A stretch of 64,000 bases of DNA from Marinospirillum sp035271045 (GCF_035271045.1 NZ_DATESC010000017.1:43831-107830), one strand, 5' to 3'. Positions 35,895-46,180 are shown, counted from the first letter of the stretch. The notes: generated from the letters alone by a model not told the origin. Translations and numbers: made by a program.

Positions 35895-37838
35895 TTATAG
35901 CTTGAACTTATTCACCAAAGTTTTTAAAGCCTCAGCACGCTTAACCAAAGCTTGGTTAACGCTTTGTGTTTGTTCAGTGGAGCTGCTGCTTTCTGTCGCT
36001 AAGTCATTAATTCGTACCATACTTTGGCTAATTTCTGCAGCAACACTACTTTGTTCGCGAGCGGCCTGAGCTATCTGTAAACCGTGATCTCTAACCAAAG
36101 CAACACTTAAACTAATGCTATTCAGTGCTTCACCTGCTGCTGCTGCTTGATTAACGCAAGCTTCTGCCTGCTGTGTACCCTGATTAATAACTGTTGAAAC
36201 ATCAATTGCTGCGGCCTGAACTTCAGCAATAATACGATCAATTTCACCCGTGGCTTGCTGAGTACGACTAGCAAGTTGACGTACTTCATCAGCAACCACA
36301 GCAAAGCCTCGACCATGCTCACCCGCACGCGCCGCTTCGATGGCAGCATTTAACGCCAATAAATTCGTTTGTTCAGCAACAGCAGAAATGGTTTCAATAA
36401 CTTTACCGATATTTTCACTACCCGTGTTTAAACGCTGAATAACCGACAACATACTATTCATTTGCTGCGATAAATCATTAATAGCTTTAATAGTGTTTGA
36501 AACAACGCCTTGCCCTGCGGCTGTTTGTGCTTGAGCTTTTTCAGTGGCACTTAAAGTCGCATCAGCGTGCTCGGCCATTTCTACTGAAGAGGCCGCCATT
36601 TGATTACTTGCAGAAGCCACTTGGTCTGTTTCAGCTAATTGAGCATTGGCTAGATGGCGGCTTTGCTGGCTATTTTCTAGCATTTGATCTGCTGAAGTAG
36701 CTAAGTCATTAGCTGTTTCGGTGACTTCACCAATCACTTCAGCAAGGGTGTGGGTGTGCTGATTAAACGCATTAAATAAACTACCTAATTCATCTTTATA
36801 TTTATCACTTAGACGTATAGTTAAATCATTTTCCATACTTTTAAGACGTTTAATACTGCGTGCAATAGGCTTAACAACACTACGCTGCACTTGCCAAGTA
36901 ATAATGCTACCCATACCTAAAATTAATACTGCTAGTAAACCCATAAATAGCCAAACCGCACCCGTTGCCATCGCAACTTGCTTACTAATAACTTTTGATG
37001 ATTCACCCAATAAGTGCATCCCAATAACTTGCCCTCTATCATTTAATATAGGCAATTGTGTAGCAAACCAATCAGTAGCTAATTGCGATTCAACTTGCTT
37101 AAAATTATTTAAATCAATTAAACTAGCAAAATCTCTCGCATATTGATTAAACCAATTATTATTAGCTAATAAATACTCACCAATAGTATTGTTTTTAGAA
37201 ATACTTGATGATTCGTTAAGGCTTTTATTAAATAATATGATATAAGCTTGGTCATCAGCCTCAAAATCACGGCTAACACTACCCACACCTTGCAATACCT
37301 CTAAACTACCTAAATACTGACCGTCATAGAAAATAGGCGCAAGACCACGTACCGCAAAACCAGCCTGATCTATTTCGTCTGATATAGTGAAAGGACGTTT
37401 TTCAGCCATTATTTTTTTGATGGATGCTCTAAACAATAAATCATCACCATAAACATTAGGACTCCAGTTACGCAACCAAGAGCGCCCTTCTGCGGTGTGA
37501 ATTTGAATCCTTAAACCACGATAATTAGTGCTGTCTGCAAAAATTTTAATGATTTTATTAATAACATCCAATGCTTCTTCACGCACATCAGCATAAATAT
37601 ACTCTTTAATTAATTGATTATTTGCTAACATAACCGCCAAACCCAAACCAAACTCTTCCTTTGCTTTAAGGCGCTCATTTAAAACAACTTTAAGACTATT
37701 ACTACGTTCTTGCATAACTTTTTCAATAAGTGTATTTCTATAATCTAGAATATACAGCAATCCAAAAATCAAAAAAGCACCACCCGACAGAACGATGATA
37801 GCGAGTAGTCTTTGCCGAAGCGTTAACGAGTTAAACAC
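35895..37838 (-). CDS. Methyl-accepting chemotaxis protein with periplasmic sensor
   Basis: A 647-residue intact receptor. The first membrane helix is at about residues 9-30, a periplasmic Cache-like sensor at about 32-285, a second helix at about 288-312, then HAMP and a cytoplasmic coiled coil. The signalling tip is canonical (NLLALNAAIEAARAGE), unlike that of the adjacent split receptor. It may feed a different array. It is transcribed in the same direction as the cluster but separated from it by 170 bases, with its own likely promoter in the gap shared with the divergent GGDEF gene. Confidence 0.93.
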   Translation of the reverse strand: MFNSLTLRQRLLAIIVLSGGAFLIFGLLYILDYRNTLIEKVMQERSNSLKVVLNERLKAKEEFGLGLAVMLANNQLIKEYIYADVREEALDVINKIIKIFADSTNYRGLRIQIHTAEGRSWLRNWSPNVYGDDLLFRASIKKIMAEKRPFTISDEIDQAGFAVRGLAPIFYDGQYLGSLEVLQGVGSVSRDFEADDQAYIILFNKSLNESSSISKNNTIGEYLLANNNWFNQYARDFASLIDLNNFKQVESQLATDWFATQLPILNDRGQVIGMHLLGESSKVISKQVAMATGAVWLFMGLLAVLILGMGSIITWQVQRSVVKPIARSIKRLKSMENDLTIRLSDKYKDELGSLFNAFNQHTHTLAEVIGEVTETANDLATSADQMLENSQQSRHLANAQLAETDQVASASNQMAASSVEMAEHADATLSATEKAQAQTAAGQGVVSNTIKAINDLSQQMNSMLSVIQRLNTGSENIGKVIETISAVAEQTNLLALNAAIEAARAGEHGRGFAVVADEVRQLASRTQQATGEIDRIIAEVQAAAIDVSTVINQGTQQAEACVNQAAAAGEALNSISLSVALVRDHGLQIAQAAREQSSVAAEISQSMVRINDLATESSSSTEQTQSVNQALVKRAEALKTLVNKFKL

Positions 37839-38015
37839 TTAATTCTGCTTGAATTAACTTTAGTGAAGCTTGTTTTATTGGCTGAAGTAAAAGGATACAC
37901 AAATAGACTAAAACTTTCATTCTGTAAAATTAGTGTATTCATGCTAATATCAGCAGTTGTCAACACCTTTAATCTGATCTTTCTAATAAACAGTCAATAT
38001 TCTAAGGAGGATTTT

Positions 38016-39717
38016 TTGCAATCCACTCCCTCATCGCAGAACTCAGTAAACAGTGATGGTAAAAAAATGGAGGCAAAGCAGCTTATCTTAAAACGCTTCA
38101 TGCTTTTTTTATTATTCTTTACAACGGTTTTTCTTGTTATTAGCCTCCCCGTTTTTTTTCAATACCAAAACAGCTTGCAAGAACGGCTTTTAGCACAAGA
38201 AGAAGCCTCGGTTGTTTCTGCTACACAAATGATTCAAAAAGAAATGTATGAACAACTACATCTACTTGACTTAATCGTTCAATCTTATGCATTAAATAAA
38301 TATTTAAACGAAGGCACTTTAAAACAAAAAATACACTTAGAAGAATCACTTAAAAACATATCAACAACCTACCATCGTTTTGATCAAATCCGATTACTTG
38401 ATAATTCTGGACTAGAAATCATGCGTGTTAATCTAGTTGATAATAAAGGGCAGCTGGTCGCTGAAAGCGATTTACAAAATAAATCATCACGCTATTATTT
38501 CAAAGCTGCCCAAAAAATGCCTGTGGGTCAAGTTTATGTTTCTACACTTGATTTAAACATTGAGCACGACCGTATAGAAATACCTTATAAACCCACCTTA
38601 CGTTTTACAACACCATTAAAAGATGCTGATGGTAATCGCATAGGTGCATTAGTTATTAACTACCTAGCCAAAGGTATGCTAGTACGCTTTCGCCAATTAA
38701 TGACACAAAGAATAGATCAGCAGGGTATGGGCTATTGGCTTAGCAACCATGAACGCGGCAATGAATGGGGTGCTGATCTAGGCAAACCAGAACACAAATT
38801 TGAAACCTTATACCCTAAAGCTTGGCCAGTTATTAGTGCAAAGTTATTAGTGCAAAGTTATTAGTGCAAATAAGTCAGGTATCTTTCAGTCAGATAACGG
38901 TATATTTCGTTACCACAGTATTGAGCCTCTTAACTTCTTAGATAATCAACCCGCTCATTTTAATACTGCCCACCAGTCATTAATTTCACAAGAATCCTAT
39001 GAAAACACTAACTGGAAGCTTGTTATATTTATACCGTATGAATTAATTAATACCCAATCTTTTTTATACCAGCCTTTAGGTAAAATACTAATAATTATTT
39101 TTATGACACTTATTGTATGCATTGCTATCCTAAGTGCTATTTTTAGTGTTCAGAGGCAAGTTCGCCAACAAGAACAGCAACAAAATCTAGCGATTCTAGA
39201 AAAACAAGCCAATAAAGATATGCTAACTGGCATTAATAATCGTCGGTATTTTTACGAGCAAGGTGAATTAGAAATTAAACGAGCGGTGCGCCATAAAACG
39301 CCTTTAGCTTTATTAATGCTAGATGCCGACCACTTTAAAAAAGTTAACGATACTTATGGCCATGCCGCCGGTGATTTAGTGCTTAAAGACCTAACCAAAA
39401 CAGTCTTACGCAAGATTGACTTATTCGGCAGAATAGGTGGTGAAGAGTTTGCGGTACTTCTACCTAATACTCATACAAACCAAGCCCTTGAAATCGCTGA
39501 ACGTTTGAGAGTAAAACTCGCAAAACAACAAGTACCTTTACCTAAAAATGGGCATATTCACTACACAGTATCCATTGGTTTAATCATGCTAACACCTGAA
39601 AGAAAACAGCTAGATAAACTCTTCCAAAAAGCCGATATTGCCCTTTATAAAGCAAAAGAACAGGGTCGTAATTGCGTTGTTGTTTACAATAAAGCGTTAG
39701 AAGAAAAATTGGACTAA
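38016..39717 (+). pseudogene. Cache-GGDEF diguanylate cyclase frame-shifted by a 14-bp triplication
   Basis: Membrane diguanylate cyclase split into two frames. The start is a TTG at 38016, 5 bases after a perfect AAGGAGG. The 5' part has a membrane helix (about residues 25-45) and a Cache-like sensor. The 3' part has a second helix and a GGDEF domain with GGEEF and an RKID I-site. Between them a 14-bp unit is repeated three times (38829-38870). With one copy the frame reads PVISANKSGIFQ straight through. Two extra copies add 28 bases and lead to TAG. An ATG at 39103 could still give a sensorless GGDEF protein of 204 residues. Confidence 0.85.
38829..38870 (+). repeat. 14-bp tandem repeat, three exact copies
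   Basis: The unit GTTATTAGTGCAAA occurs three times head to tail at 38829-38842, 38843-38856 and 38857-38870. It lies inside the GGDEF gene, and only a single copy keeps the frame open. Two copies shift the frame, and three or more run into a TAG within the third unit. Confidence 0.97.
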
Positions 39718-39817
39718 TCATTCAAGCAGTTCACTGATGCAGTAAACCCAAAAAATCGCTAAGATAGACCCATTATTTTTATACCTCATTTATTCTTATC
39801 AAGTATTCAGGACACTC

Positions 39818-41875
39818 ATGCCTCAACAACAGCCCACCCAACGCAAAATACTGGTTACCAGCGCTTTACCCTATGCCAATGGCCCTATTCACCTAGGTCA
39901 TTTGCTGGAATACATTCAAACCGACATTTGGACACGTTTTCAAAACAACTATGGCAACCTGTGTACCTTTGTTTGTGCCGATGATGCACACGGTACAGCC
40001 ATTATGTTACGCGCTGAACAAGAAGGCATTACACCTCAGCAGCTTATTGATCGCGTAAGATTAGAACACCATGAAGATTTTAAAGGTTTTCAGATTCACT
40101 TTGATAACTACCACTCCACCCACTCAGAAGAAAATCGCTATTTTTCAGAGCTAATCTATACCCGTTTACGTGATGCTGGGCACATTGCAAGGCGTGACAT
40201 AGAACAGATGTTCGACCCAGAAAAAGGCATTTTCCTAGCCGACCGCTTTATTAAAGGTACTTGTCCTGAATGTAAAACAGAGGACCAGTATGGCGACAAC
40301 TGTGAAAAGTGCTCGGCCACCTATTCACCCACCGAGCTAATTAACCCACGTTCCGCCATTTCAGGTGCAACACCTGTCTTAAAATCGTCCGAACACTACT
40401 TCTTTAAACTGCCTGACTTCCAGCAATTTCTAGCCGAATGGACGCAAGATGGCCGCCTGCAAGATGAAGTCGCCAACAAGCTAAAAGAATGGTTCAGCAT
40501 TGATCTGCAAGAATGGGATATTTCTCGTGATGCGCCCTATTTTGGTTTTGAAATCCCTGATGCACCGGGTAAATATTTTTACGTTTGGCTAGATGCACCC
40601 ATTGGCTACCTAGCTAGCTTTAAAAACCTTTGCGACAAGCGAACTGACTTAAACTTTGATGACTACTGGAAGCCCGATTCTACCGCTGAGGTTTATCACT
40701 TCATTGGTAAAGACATCGTTTATTTCCACGCCTTATTTTGGCCTGCCATGTTGCAAGGTGCTAATTTCCGCACACCCAATAGCGTTTACTGCCACGGTTT
40801 TATAACGGTTAATGGCGCTAAAATGTCTAAATCACGTGGCACTTTTATTAAAGCACGTACCTATTTAGACCACTTAAACCCTGAACACCTGCGCTACTAC
40901 TTTGCTGCCAAGCTCACTAGCCGTGTCGATGACTTAGACCTTAACTTTGAAGACTTTGCTTTTCGTGTCAATTCAGACCTAGTTGGCAAGCTAGTGAACA
41001 TTGCCAGCCGCTGCGCTGGTTTTGTTAAAAAAGGTGGCGGCGTATTAAGTAAAATGAGCGAACCGGCACTTTACCAGCGTTTTGTGGATGCCGGTGAAAG
41101 CATTGCCGCCGATTACGAGCGCCGTGAATATGGCCGCGCTATGCGCCAAATTATGGAACTAGCCGATGAAGCCAATACTTGGATTAACGACCAAGCACCT
41201 TGGGTGGTTGCCAAGCAAGAAGACCAAGATGCCCAAGTGCAAGGCATTTGCTCAACGGGTATTAACCTTTTCCGTGTGCTGATGGTTTATTTAACGCCTG
41301 TGCTACCTGCCATGTCTAAAACCACCGCTGATTTCTTGAAAATTAACAGTATGAATTGGCAAAGCCGTGTTCAGCCGCTAGAAGACCATGCCATAGAAAC
41401 CTTTAAGCCTATGATGCAACGGGTTGATGAGAAGCAAATCGAAGCCTTGTTAGCCGCCAGTAGTGAAGATGTAGTAAAAGAACTGGCTTTACAGGCAGGT
41501 ACTGAAGAAGTCGTTCAAGAAGACAGCCCACTGAAAAAAGAACCCATTGCTGATGAAATCAACTTTGATGATTTTATGAAGGTTGATTTACGCATTGCCA
41601 AAATCATTAAGTGCGAAGCCGTTCCTAAGGCAAATAAGCTACTGAAACTCACCCTAGATTTAGGTGGCGAAACTCGCACAGTTTTCTCTGGTATTAAAAG
41701 TGCTTATAAACCAGAAGAACTGGAAGGCAAGCTAACCGTGATGGTGGCTAACCTTGCCCCCCGCCAAATGAAGTTTGGTTTGTCGGAGGGCATGGTATTA
41801 GCAGCCGGCGACGGCAGTGATATTTATATACTAGAACCGCACGAAGGCGCACAGCCGGGTATGCGTGTAGTTTAA
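39818..41875 (+). CDS. metG: Methionyl-tRNA synthetase
   Basis: Class I synthetase charging tRNA-Met, 685 residues. The HIGH-type motif is PIHLGHLLE (about residues 19-27). The zinc knuckle CPECKTEDQYGDNCEKC is near 146-162, and KMSKSRGTF is near 335. A C-terminal EMAPII/Trbp111 tRNA-binding domain starts at about 580 (FDDFMKVDLRIAKI). The length fits the dimeric E. coli type. It ends 8 bases before the convergent CysZ-like gene. Confidence 0.97.
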   Translation: MPQQQPTQRKILVTSALPYANGPIHLGHLLEYIQTDIWTRFQNNYGNLCTFVCADDAHGTAIMLRAEQEGITPQQLIDRVRLEHHEDFKGFQIHFDNYHSTHSEENRYFSELIYTRLRDAGHIARRDIEQMFDPEKGIFLADRFIKGTCPECKTEDQYGDNCEKCSATYSPTELINPRSAISGATPVLKSSEHYFFKLPDFQQFLAEWTQDGRLQDEVANKLKEWFSIDLQEWDISRDAPYFGFEIPDAPGKYFYVWLDAPIGYLASFKNLCDKRTDLNFDDYWKPDSTAEVYHFIGKDIVYFHALFWPAMLQGANFRTPNSVYCHGFITVNGAKMSKSRGTFIKARTYLDHLNPEHLRYYFAAKLTSRVDDLDLNFEDFAFRVNSDLVGKLVNIASRCAGFVKKGGGVLSKMSEPALYQRFVDAGESIAADYERREYGRAMRQIMELADEANTWINDQAPWVVAKQEDQDAQVQGICSTGINLFRVLMVYLTPVLPAMSKTTADFLKINSMNWQSRVQPLEDHAIETFKPMMQRVDEKQIEALLAASSEDVVKELALQAGTEEVVQEDSPLKKEPIADEINFDDFMKVDLRIAKIIKCEAVPKANKLLKLTLDLGGETRTVFSGIKSAYKPEELEGKLTVMVANLAPRQMKFGLSEGMVLAAGDGSDIYILEPHEGAQPGMRVV

Positions 41876-41883
41876 ATGCTGTT

Positions 41884-42630
41884 TTAAGCAGCTCTAAAAC
41901 GTAAAGTCCAATGGGCTAAAAAGATGACTCCAATAACGGGTGCAAAAAAGCTAACTAAAGGCAAAATAGTTGCCGAATAGATAAGCATTAAGCCCAATGT
42001 TGGAGTGATCTGAGTTAAAGAACTGACCTGCTGAAATTCTTGATCGCTTAACACCACTTGCCCAACATCTAACAAAAGTGCGTAGCGGAAAAATAAAAAG
42101 CCCAAAAACCACAGCCAAATAATATTCACTAAAGGAATAAACAGCAGCGGCACACCTAGCAACAAAAGCAATAATAGAAAAGCCCCGTAACCTAACATTT
42201 TCATACTCAAACCAAAAAAACTGCCATGCCCTTGGTATTCAACATTAGGGTAGTGAATATCCCGCACTGCCTTAATTAGGCTATCCGTCATAAACGATGT
42301 AATTAAAATCGCCAACAACAGCACCAGATAACTACCTAATAAAAAACTTACAGCGCCAACTAACAAGGTGAACATCATCATGATAGTCCAAACCAGCAAC
42401 CCTCCAACCAAGGGAATACCAGCAACCCACTGTTCAGCCTGCGTTGCTGTTTCATTAAACTCGACAACATAAGCGTTTTGAGTTATCCAATCGCCCGTTA
42501 AAAATAACGCTAAAAAGCTATAACCTAGTAGCGAAACTAACGCCATAGCAATTAAAAAAGGTAACAATAAACGCCATAAAATAGCAGGATGTTTAAGGTC
42601 TAACAGGGTTTTCCAAAGCAATAACTTCAT
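41884..42630 (-). CDS. EI24/CysZ-family membrane protein
   Basis: A 248-residue protein with about five or six hydrophobic segments. HPAILWRLLLPFLIAMAL, FLLGSYLVLLLAILITSFMTDSLI and the FIPLVNIIWLWFLGFLFFRYALL stretch match the EI24 superfamily. That family includes the sulfate channel CysZ and etoposide-induced homologues. No cysteine-biosynthesis gene is adjacent, so sulfate transport is not supported by context. Confidence 0.75.
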   Translation of the reverse strand: MKLLLWKTLLDLKHPAILWRLLLPFLIAMALVSLLGYSFLALFLTGDWITQNAYVVEFNETATQAEQWVAGIPLVGGLLVWTIMMMFTLLVGAVSFLLGSYLVLLLAILITSFMTDSLIKAVRDIHYPNVEYQGHGSFFGLSMKMLGYGAFLLLLLLLGVPLLFIPLVNIIWLWFLGFLFFRYALLLDVGQVVLSDQEFQQVSSLTQITPTLGLMLIYSATILPLVSFFAPVIGVIFLAHWTLRFRAA

Positions 42631-42685
42631 TGTGTGTTTAGCCTATAAAATTCAATAAATCCTTAAAAAGCTAAATAGCAGGCAT

Positions 42686-42712
42686 AAAAAAACCCACCAA
42701 TTAAGGTGGGTT
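42686..42712 (-). terminator. Terminator of the cold-shock gene
   Basis: An 8-bp perfect stem (42691-42698 and 42705-42712, AACCCACC/GGTGGGTT) with a 6-base loop. It is followed on the minus strand by a T-run of about 7, located 43 bases past the csp stop. Confidence 0.9.
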
Positions 42713-42755
42713 CTTTAGAAGCTAACTGATTAAAAATCAGTTGAACTCAATGTTA

Positions 42756-42959
42756 TTAGATAACTTGAATGTTCGCAGCTTGCTTGCCTTTAGGACCAGT
42801 GGTCACATCAAAGGAAACTTTCTGGTTTTCAGCCAAAGACTTGAAGCCTTGTGATTGAATTTCAGAGAAGTGAGCAAATAGGTCGTCGCCACCGTCATCA
42901 GGAGTAATAAAGCCAAAACCTTTAGTGTCGTTAAACCATTTTACTGTGCCGTTAGCCAT
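42756..42959 (-). CDS. CspA-family cold-shock protein
   Basis: A 67-residue OB-fold RNA/DNA chaperone. The RNP1 motif KGFGFITPDD and the RNP2-like DLFAHFSEI are intact. The first residues MANGTVKWFNDTKGFGFI are typical of constitutive CspE/CspA-type proteins. There are 220 bases between it and the upstream gene, room for the long structured leader common in this family. I did not resolve a specific leader fold. Confidence 0.96.
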   Translation of the reverse strand: MANGTVKWFNDTKGFGFITPDDGGDDLFAHFSEIQSQGFKSLAENQKVSFDVTTGPKGKQAANIQVI

Positions 42960-43179
42960 TTCGATAATACCTTATAAAAAATTAGATTCAGAACTGATAG
43001 GAATAATTTCCAAAGCTCAATAGTGCGGGAATTAAGATAGGCCTAATCAAGAACTGGGGTTACCGAAAACTTATAGCTAAACTTCGATCACAGTACTGTC
43101 AAAAACACTTATTACTACCTTGCAACCAACGAATGCTAGATTGCTCTTATTTTAAAGTTAAGTCAACCAATATTTTGAA

Positions 43180-43641
43180 TTATTTTCTTTGGTTCTGATA
43201 ACGGGTTAAAATTCTATCTAGCTGATTAGAAAATTCGCGCCTATCTGCTTGACTTAAAGCTGCTGGCCCACCCGTTTGAATACCGCTGCTACGCAGAGTG
43301 TCCATAAAATCACGTATATTTAACCGTGCTTTAATCGTATCTAGCGTATACAACTCGCCTCTTGCATTCAGTGCCAAACAACCTTTCTCTATAACTTCAG
43401 CCGCCAAGGGAATATCGCTAGTAATCACCAGATCACCGCTTTCTACTCTGCGTACTATCTCATCATCAGCCACATCAAAACCCTGCATGACTTGAATGGC
43501 ACTAATCCATTCTGAATTAGCCGGCACACGAGAGGGTTGGTTAGCTACCATAATAAGTGGAATGTTCACTCGTTCTGCCGCTTTAAATAAAATGTCACGC
43601 AAAACACCGGGACAAGCATCGGCATCAACCCAAATTTTCAT
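43180..43641 (-). CDS. yaiI: UPF0178 protein (YaiI/YqxD)
   Basis: A 153-residue PIN-like domain protein. MKIWVDADACPG, the VADDEIVRRVESGDLVITSDIPLA block and the TGGPAALSQADRREF tail are the UPF0178 signatures. The conserved aspartates suggest a nuclease-like metal site. The function is not established. Confidence 0.93.
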   Translation of the reverse strand: MKIWVDADACPGVLRDILFKAAERVNIPLIMVANQPSRVPANSEWISAIQVMQGFDVADDEIVRRVESGDLVITSDIPLAAEVIEKGCLALNARGELYTLDTIKARLNIRDFMDTLRSSGIQTGGPAALSQADRREFSNQLDRILTRYQNQRK

Positions 43642-43763
43642 TTACTTTCCTGTACTTAGCACTTAATTTGAAAATTTAATTTAAAAAATAATAAATTATT
43701 TAGGATAACGTGAGGAGAGGTGAGGAGAAACACTTAATTTAATTATAAGGTCACCCAAATGGA

Positions 43764-43875
43764 GATGGCCCCTATAGCCACATCCCGGCACACAGCTCCA
43801 TCATTACCGTTGCTCCCTTCCGGGCCTGGCGGGGTTCATGATTTCGTGTTGCGAGAGGACCAATAAGGGCCACCA
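43764..43875 (-). ncRNA. ffs: 4.5S RNA of the signal recognition particle
   Basis: A small bacterial SRP RNA of about 112 nt. The conserved domain IV is present on the minus strand, with AGGCCCGGAAGGGAGCA containing the GGAA tetraloop and the asymmetric internal loop that bind Ffh. The arms TGGCCCTTAT and ATAGGGGCCA close the long hairpin. TGTGCCGGGATGTGGCT matches the 3' half of E. coli 4.5S RNA. End points are approximate. Confidence 0.93.
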
Positions 43876-44017
43876 TAAAAACATTACTAATTACTAAACA
43901 ACCATTGCTATTTGATTGCGAGCTGCATGATAGCAATTGAAAACTAATGAGGCAAGCGTTAATAAAAAATACTTAACAATCAAAAAATTGCATACATCTA
44001 ATCACTCTAAACTAAAC

Positions 44018-46180
44018 TTAGCGTCGCACATCAGTAACCGTAAAACGCCCCACTAACTGCTGTAAGCTTTGGGTGGAATGTTTAACCTGATGTGCGCTGT
44101 CTTGCAACTCTTGCATCACTTGACTCATTTCACCCGATGCCACCTCAACTTGTCGAATGGAAGCACCATAAAAGTGACTACGCTCATCGAGTTGAGTAAT
44201 AATACTCAACATTTTCTCCACAGCTTGATGTAACTCAGTATTTTCTGAACTAGCGGACTCAGCATCTTTTAAACGTTGATCGACTTCTTTTACACCATCG
44301 TCCATAAAACCTACTGCAGCACGCGTTTCATCTTGTAGGCTAATAACGGTCTGTTGAATCTCAAAAGCAGCAACTGCTGTACGACTAGCAAGGGAGCGTA
44401 CTTCATCAGCTACTACAGCAAAACCTCTGCCTGCTTCACCAGCACGTGCCGCTTCAATAGCCGCGTTTAGCGCCAACAAATTAGTCTGGCTGGTAATATC
44501 AGCAATCATTGAAACAATGTCGCCAATTTCTTTCATGCGATTATCAAGGTTTTTTACCCGCTCAGTGGTTGTATTAACGACCTTACGAATACTCAAGGTG
44601 CTAGTACACGCAGTTTCAAACTGCTTACGGGCATTATTAACCACCTCGTCCATCGCCTGTTTCATGGTTTGTGCCGCTTGGGATGCTTCATTAATTTCAC
44701 CCAACTGCTCTTCAACCAAGGTCAACATTTTCCCAATCACTTGATTAACTTCATCAGTGGTATGACTAGCTTCATGGGTACAAGTCAACATGGTTTCGTT
44801 GTTGTGTTGCACTGCACCTGTGGTTTGAATCACCTGCCCCATAATGCCATCTAAACTGTCCATAAAGCTGTTAATCCAACGTGCCATACTGCCACTTTCA
44901 TCACGCGCCATTTTTTCGGTATCTAGCCGCTGCTTCAAATTACCTTCACCTTCAGCAATGGTACGAATAATTTGAGTAGTTTTACGCAAGCGTTCAGCAA
45001 CACGTTTAGGACCTGCATTAGCAAAAACCCAAGCAGAAATTATCAACAACAAAGTATTCAGTGCTAGCGTTGGTAGCAAACTAAACGGCGAAAAGTGCTG
45101 TAGTAACGTAGTTGTACCTAATAGTCCGATCACTGTCGCCAAATAAGTATTCATTAAACTGACACTGATTGAACGGCGGCGATACACCTCTTCTAAATCC
45201 CCTTCACACATCATCCCCCAACGATCTAAAGAGCCCGGTAACTGAAAAGTTACGCCCTTACCAATTACTGGCATATGACGGTAATCGGAATAACCAGGGT
45301 AAGTAATAAAAAGATTACTACTATTTTTAATGGTTTCACGCACACCGGGGTGTAATTCACCAGTAGCGGGATCAGTAAAACGCAACTCTAGCTCAGTGTG
45401 ATGCTTAACACTCACTTTGCCCCATTGGGTGTTAATGCCTTGTTTAAGGTTTTCACCACAAGAAAAAGTATTATCTTCAAAGCGTGAACGAGACAAGGCA
45501 GTGCCCGGCTGTATACTGGCATCAAAGTTGGCTTTAACCATGAAGATATAATTATCACCAGATTCTGGGTAAACGTGCCCAGCCTCGCGCTGAATAAGAT
45601 CACCAATCACATCATTGGGTACACGACCAGCAATGCAACCCATCACTTTACCATTAACAATCAATGGCTGATAAAACATCAACGTAACCGCATCATGAAA
45701 ACTTGAAACAGAAGCACCCAATGCCAAAGTCACCGGATCGGCATAAGGACCATGTAAAAAAGGCGATTGCATACCTTTTTGTAATGCGCTCGTTAATGAC
45801 TCACCGTCATGCAACAAGCCATCGCGGGCAGCATGAGTAGAAGCTAAAATAATGCCATCGCAGTTAATAATAAAAAGCTCTGAAAAGTCATCTACTTGAA
45901 CTTTACGACGGTGTAATAAATTAGACCATAACGCAGTATCAGATTCCGCACACAAAGTTGCTAACTCATCAAGGTGCTGCCAATGACTCGTTGCCCAATC
46001 TTGTAAAATTTTGACGCGCGTTGCAGCAACACCTTCAAAAATCTGCTCAATCATTGGGTAGGTCTTACGATTTAAAAAACAAGACCAACCAAGTTGCAGC
46101 TTGCCATTACTACCAAATACTGGCAGCCAGCGTTTTTCTGATACAGACAGATTCATATTACGACTGAGCAGTTGCGTCAT
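44018..46180 (-). CDS. Methyl-accepting chemotaxis protein with N-terminal sensor and central membrane hairpin
   Basis: A 720-residue receptor. Residues 1-340 are hydrophilic and contain a Cache/PAS-like region (FIINCDGIILASTHAARDG, VTLMFYQPLIVNGKVMGCIAGRVP). No N-terminal membrane helix precedes it. Two helices lie at about 345-395, followed by HAMP and the signalling coiled coil with the canonical tip NLLALNAAIEAARAGE. If the hairpin is the only membrane anchor, the sensor faces the cytoplasm. It is not in an operon. Confidence 0.92.
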   Translation of the reverse strand: MTQLLSRNMNLSVSEKRWLPVFGSNGKLQLGWSCFLNRKTYPMIEQIFEGVAATRVKILQDWATSHWQHLDELATLCAESDTALWSNLLHRRKVQVDDFSELFIINCDGIILASTHAARDGLLHDGESLTSALQKGMQSPFLHGPYADPVTLALGASVSSFHDAVTLMFYQPLIVNGKVMGCIAGRVPNDVIGDLIQREAGHVYPESGDNYIFMVKANFDASIQPGTALSRSRFEDNTFSCGENLKQGINTQWGKVSVKHHTELELRFTDPATGELHPGVRETIKNSSNLFITYPGYSDYRHMPVIGKGVTFQLPGSLDRWGMMCEGDLEEVYRRRSISVSLMNTYLATVIGLLGTTTLLQHFSPFSLLPTLALNTLLLIISAWVFANAGPKRVAERLRKTTQIIRTIAEGEGNLKQRLDTEKMARDESGSMARWINSFMDSLDGIMGQVIQTTGAVQHNNETMLTCTHEASHTTDEVNQVIGKMLTLVEEQLGEINEASQAAQTMKQAMDEVVNNARKQFETACTSTLSIRKVVNTTTERVKNLDNRMKEIGDIVSMIADITSQTNLLALNAAIEAARAGEAGRGFAVVADEVRSLASRTAVAAFEIQQTVISLQDETRAAVGFMDDGVKEVDQRLKDAESASSENTELHQAVEKMLSIITQLDERSHFYGASIRQVEVASGEMSQVMQELQDSAHQVKHSTQSLQQLVGRFTVTDVRR

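Noticed and set aside
36122..36349. Second minus-strand frame inside the intact receptor gene
   Set aside because: The receptor frame has full domain support. This one is low-complexity and nested in it.
38829..38870. CRISPR-like repeats
   Set aside because: Three 14-bp units are directly abutting, without spacers, inside a coding region, so this is a simple tandem repeat.
42960..43179. Hidden small gene upstream of the cold-shock gene
   Set aside because: No frame with a ribosome site or recognisable product. A long 5' leader is a better explanation, though no specific fold was resolved.
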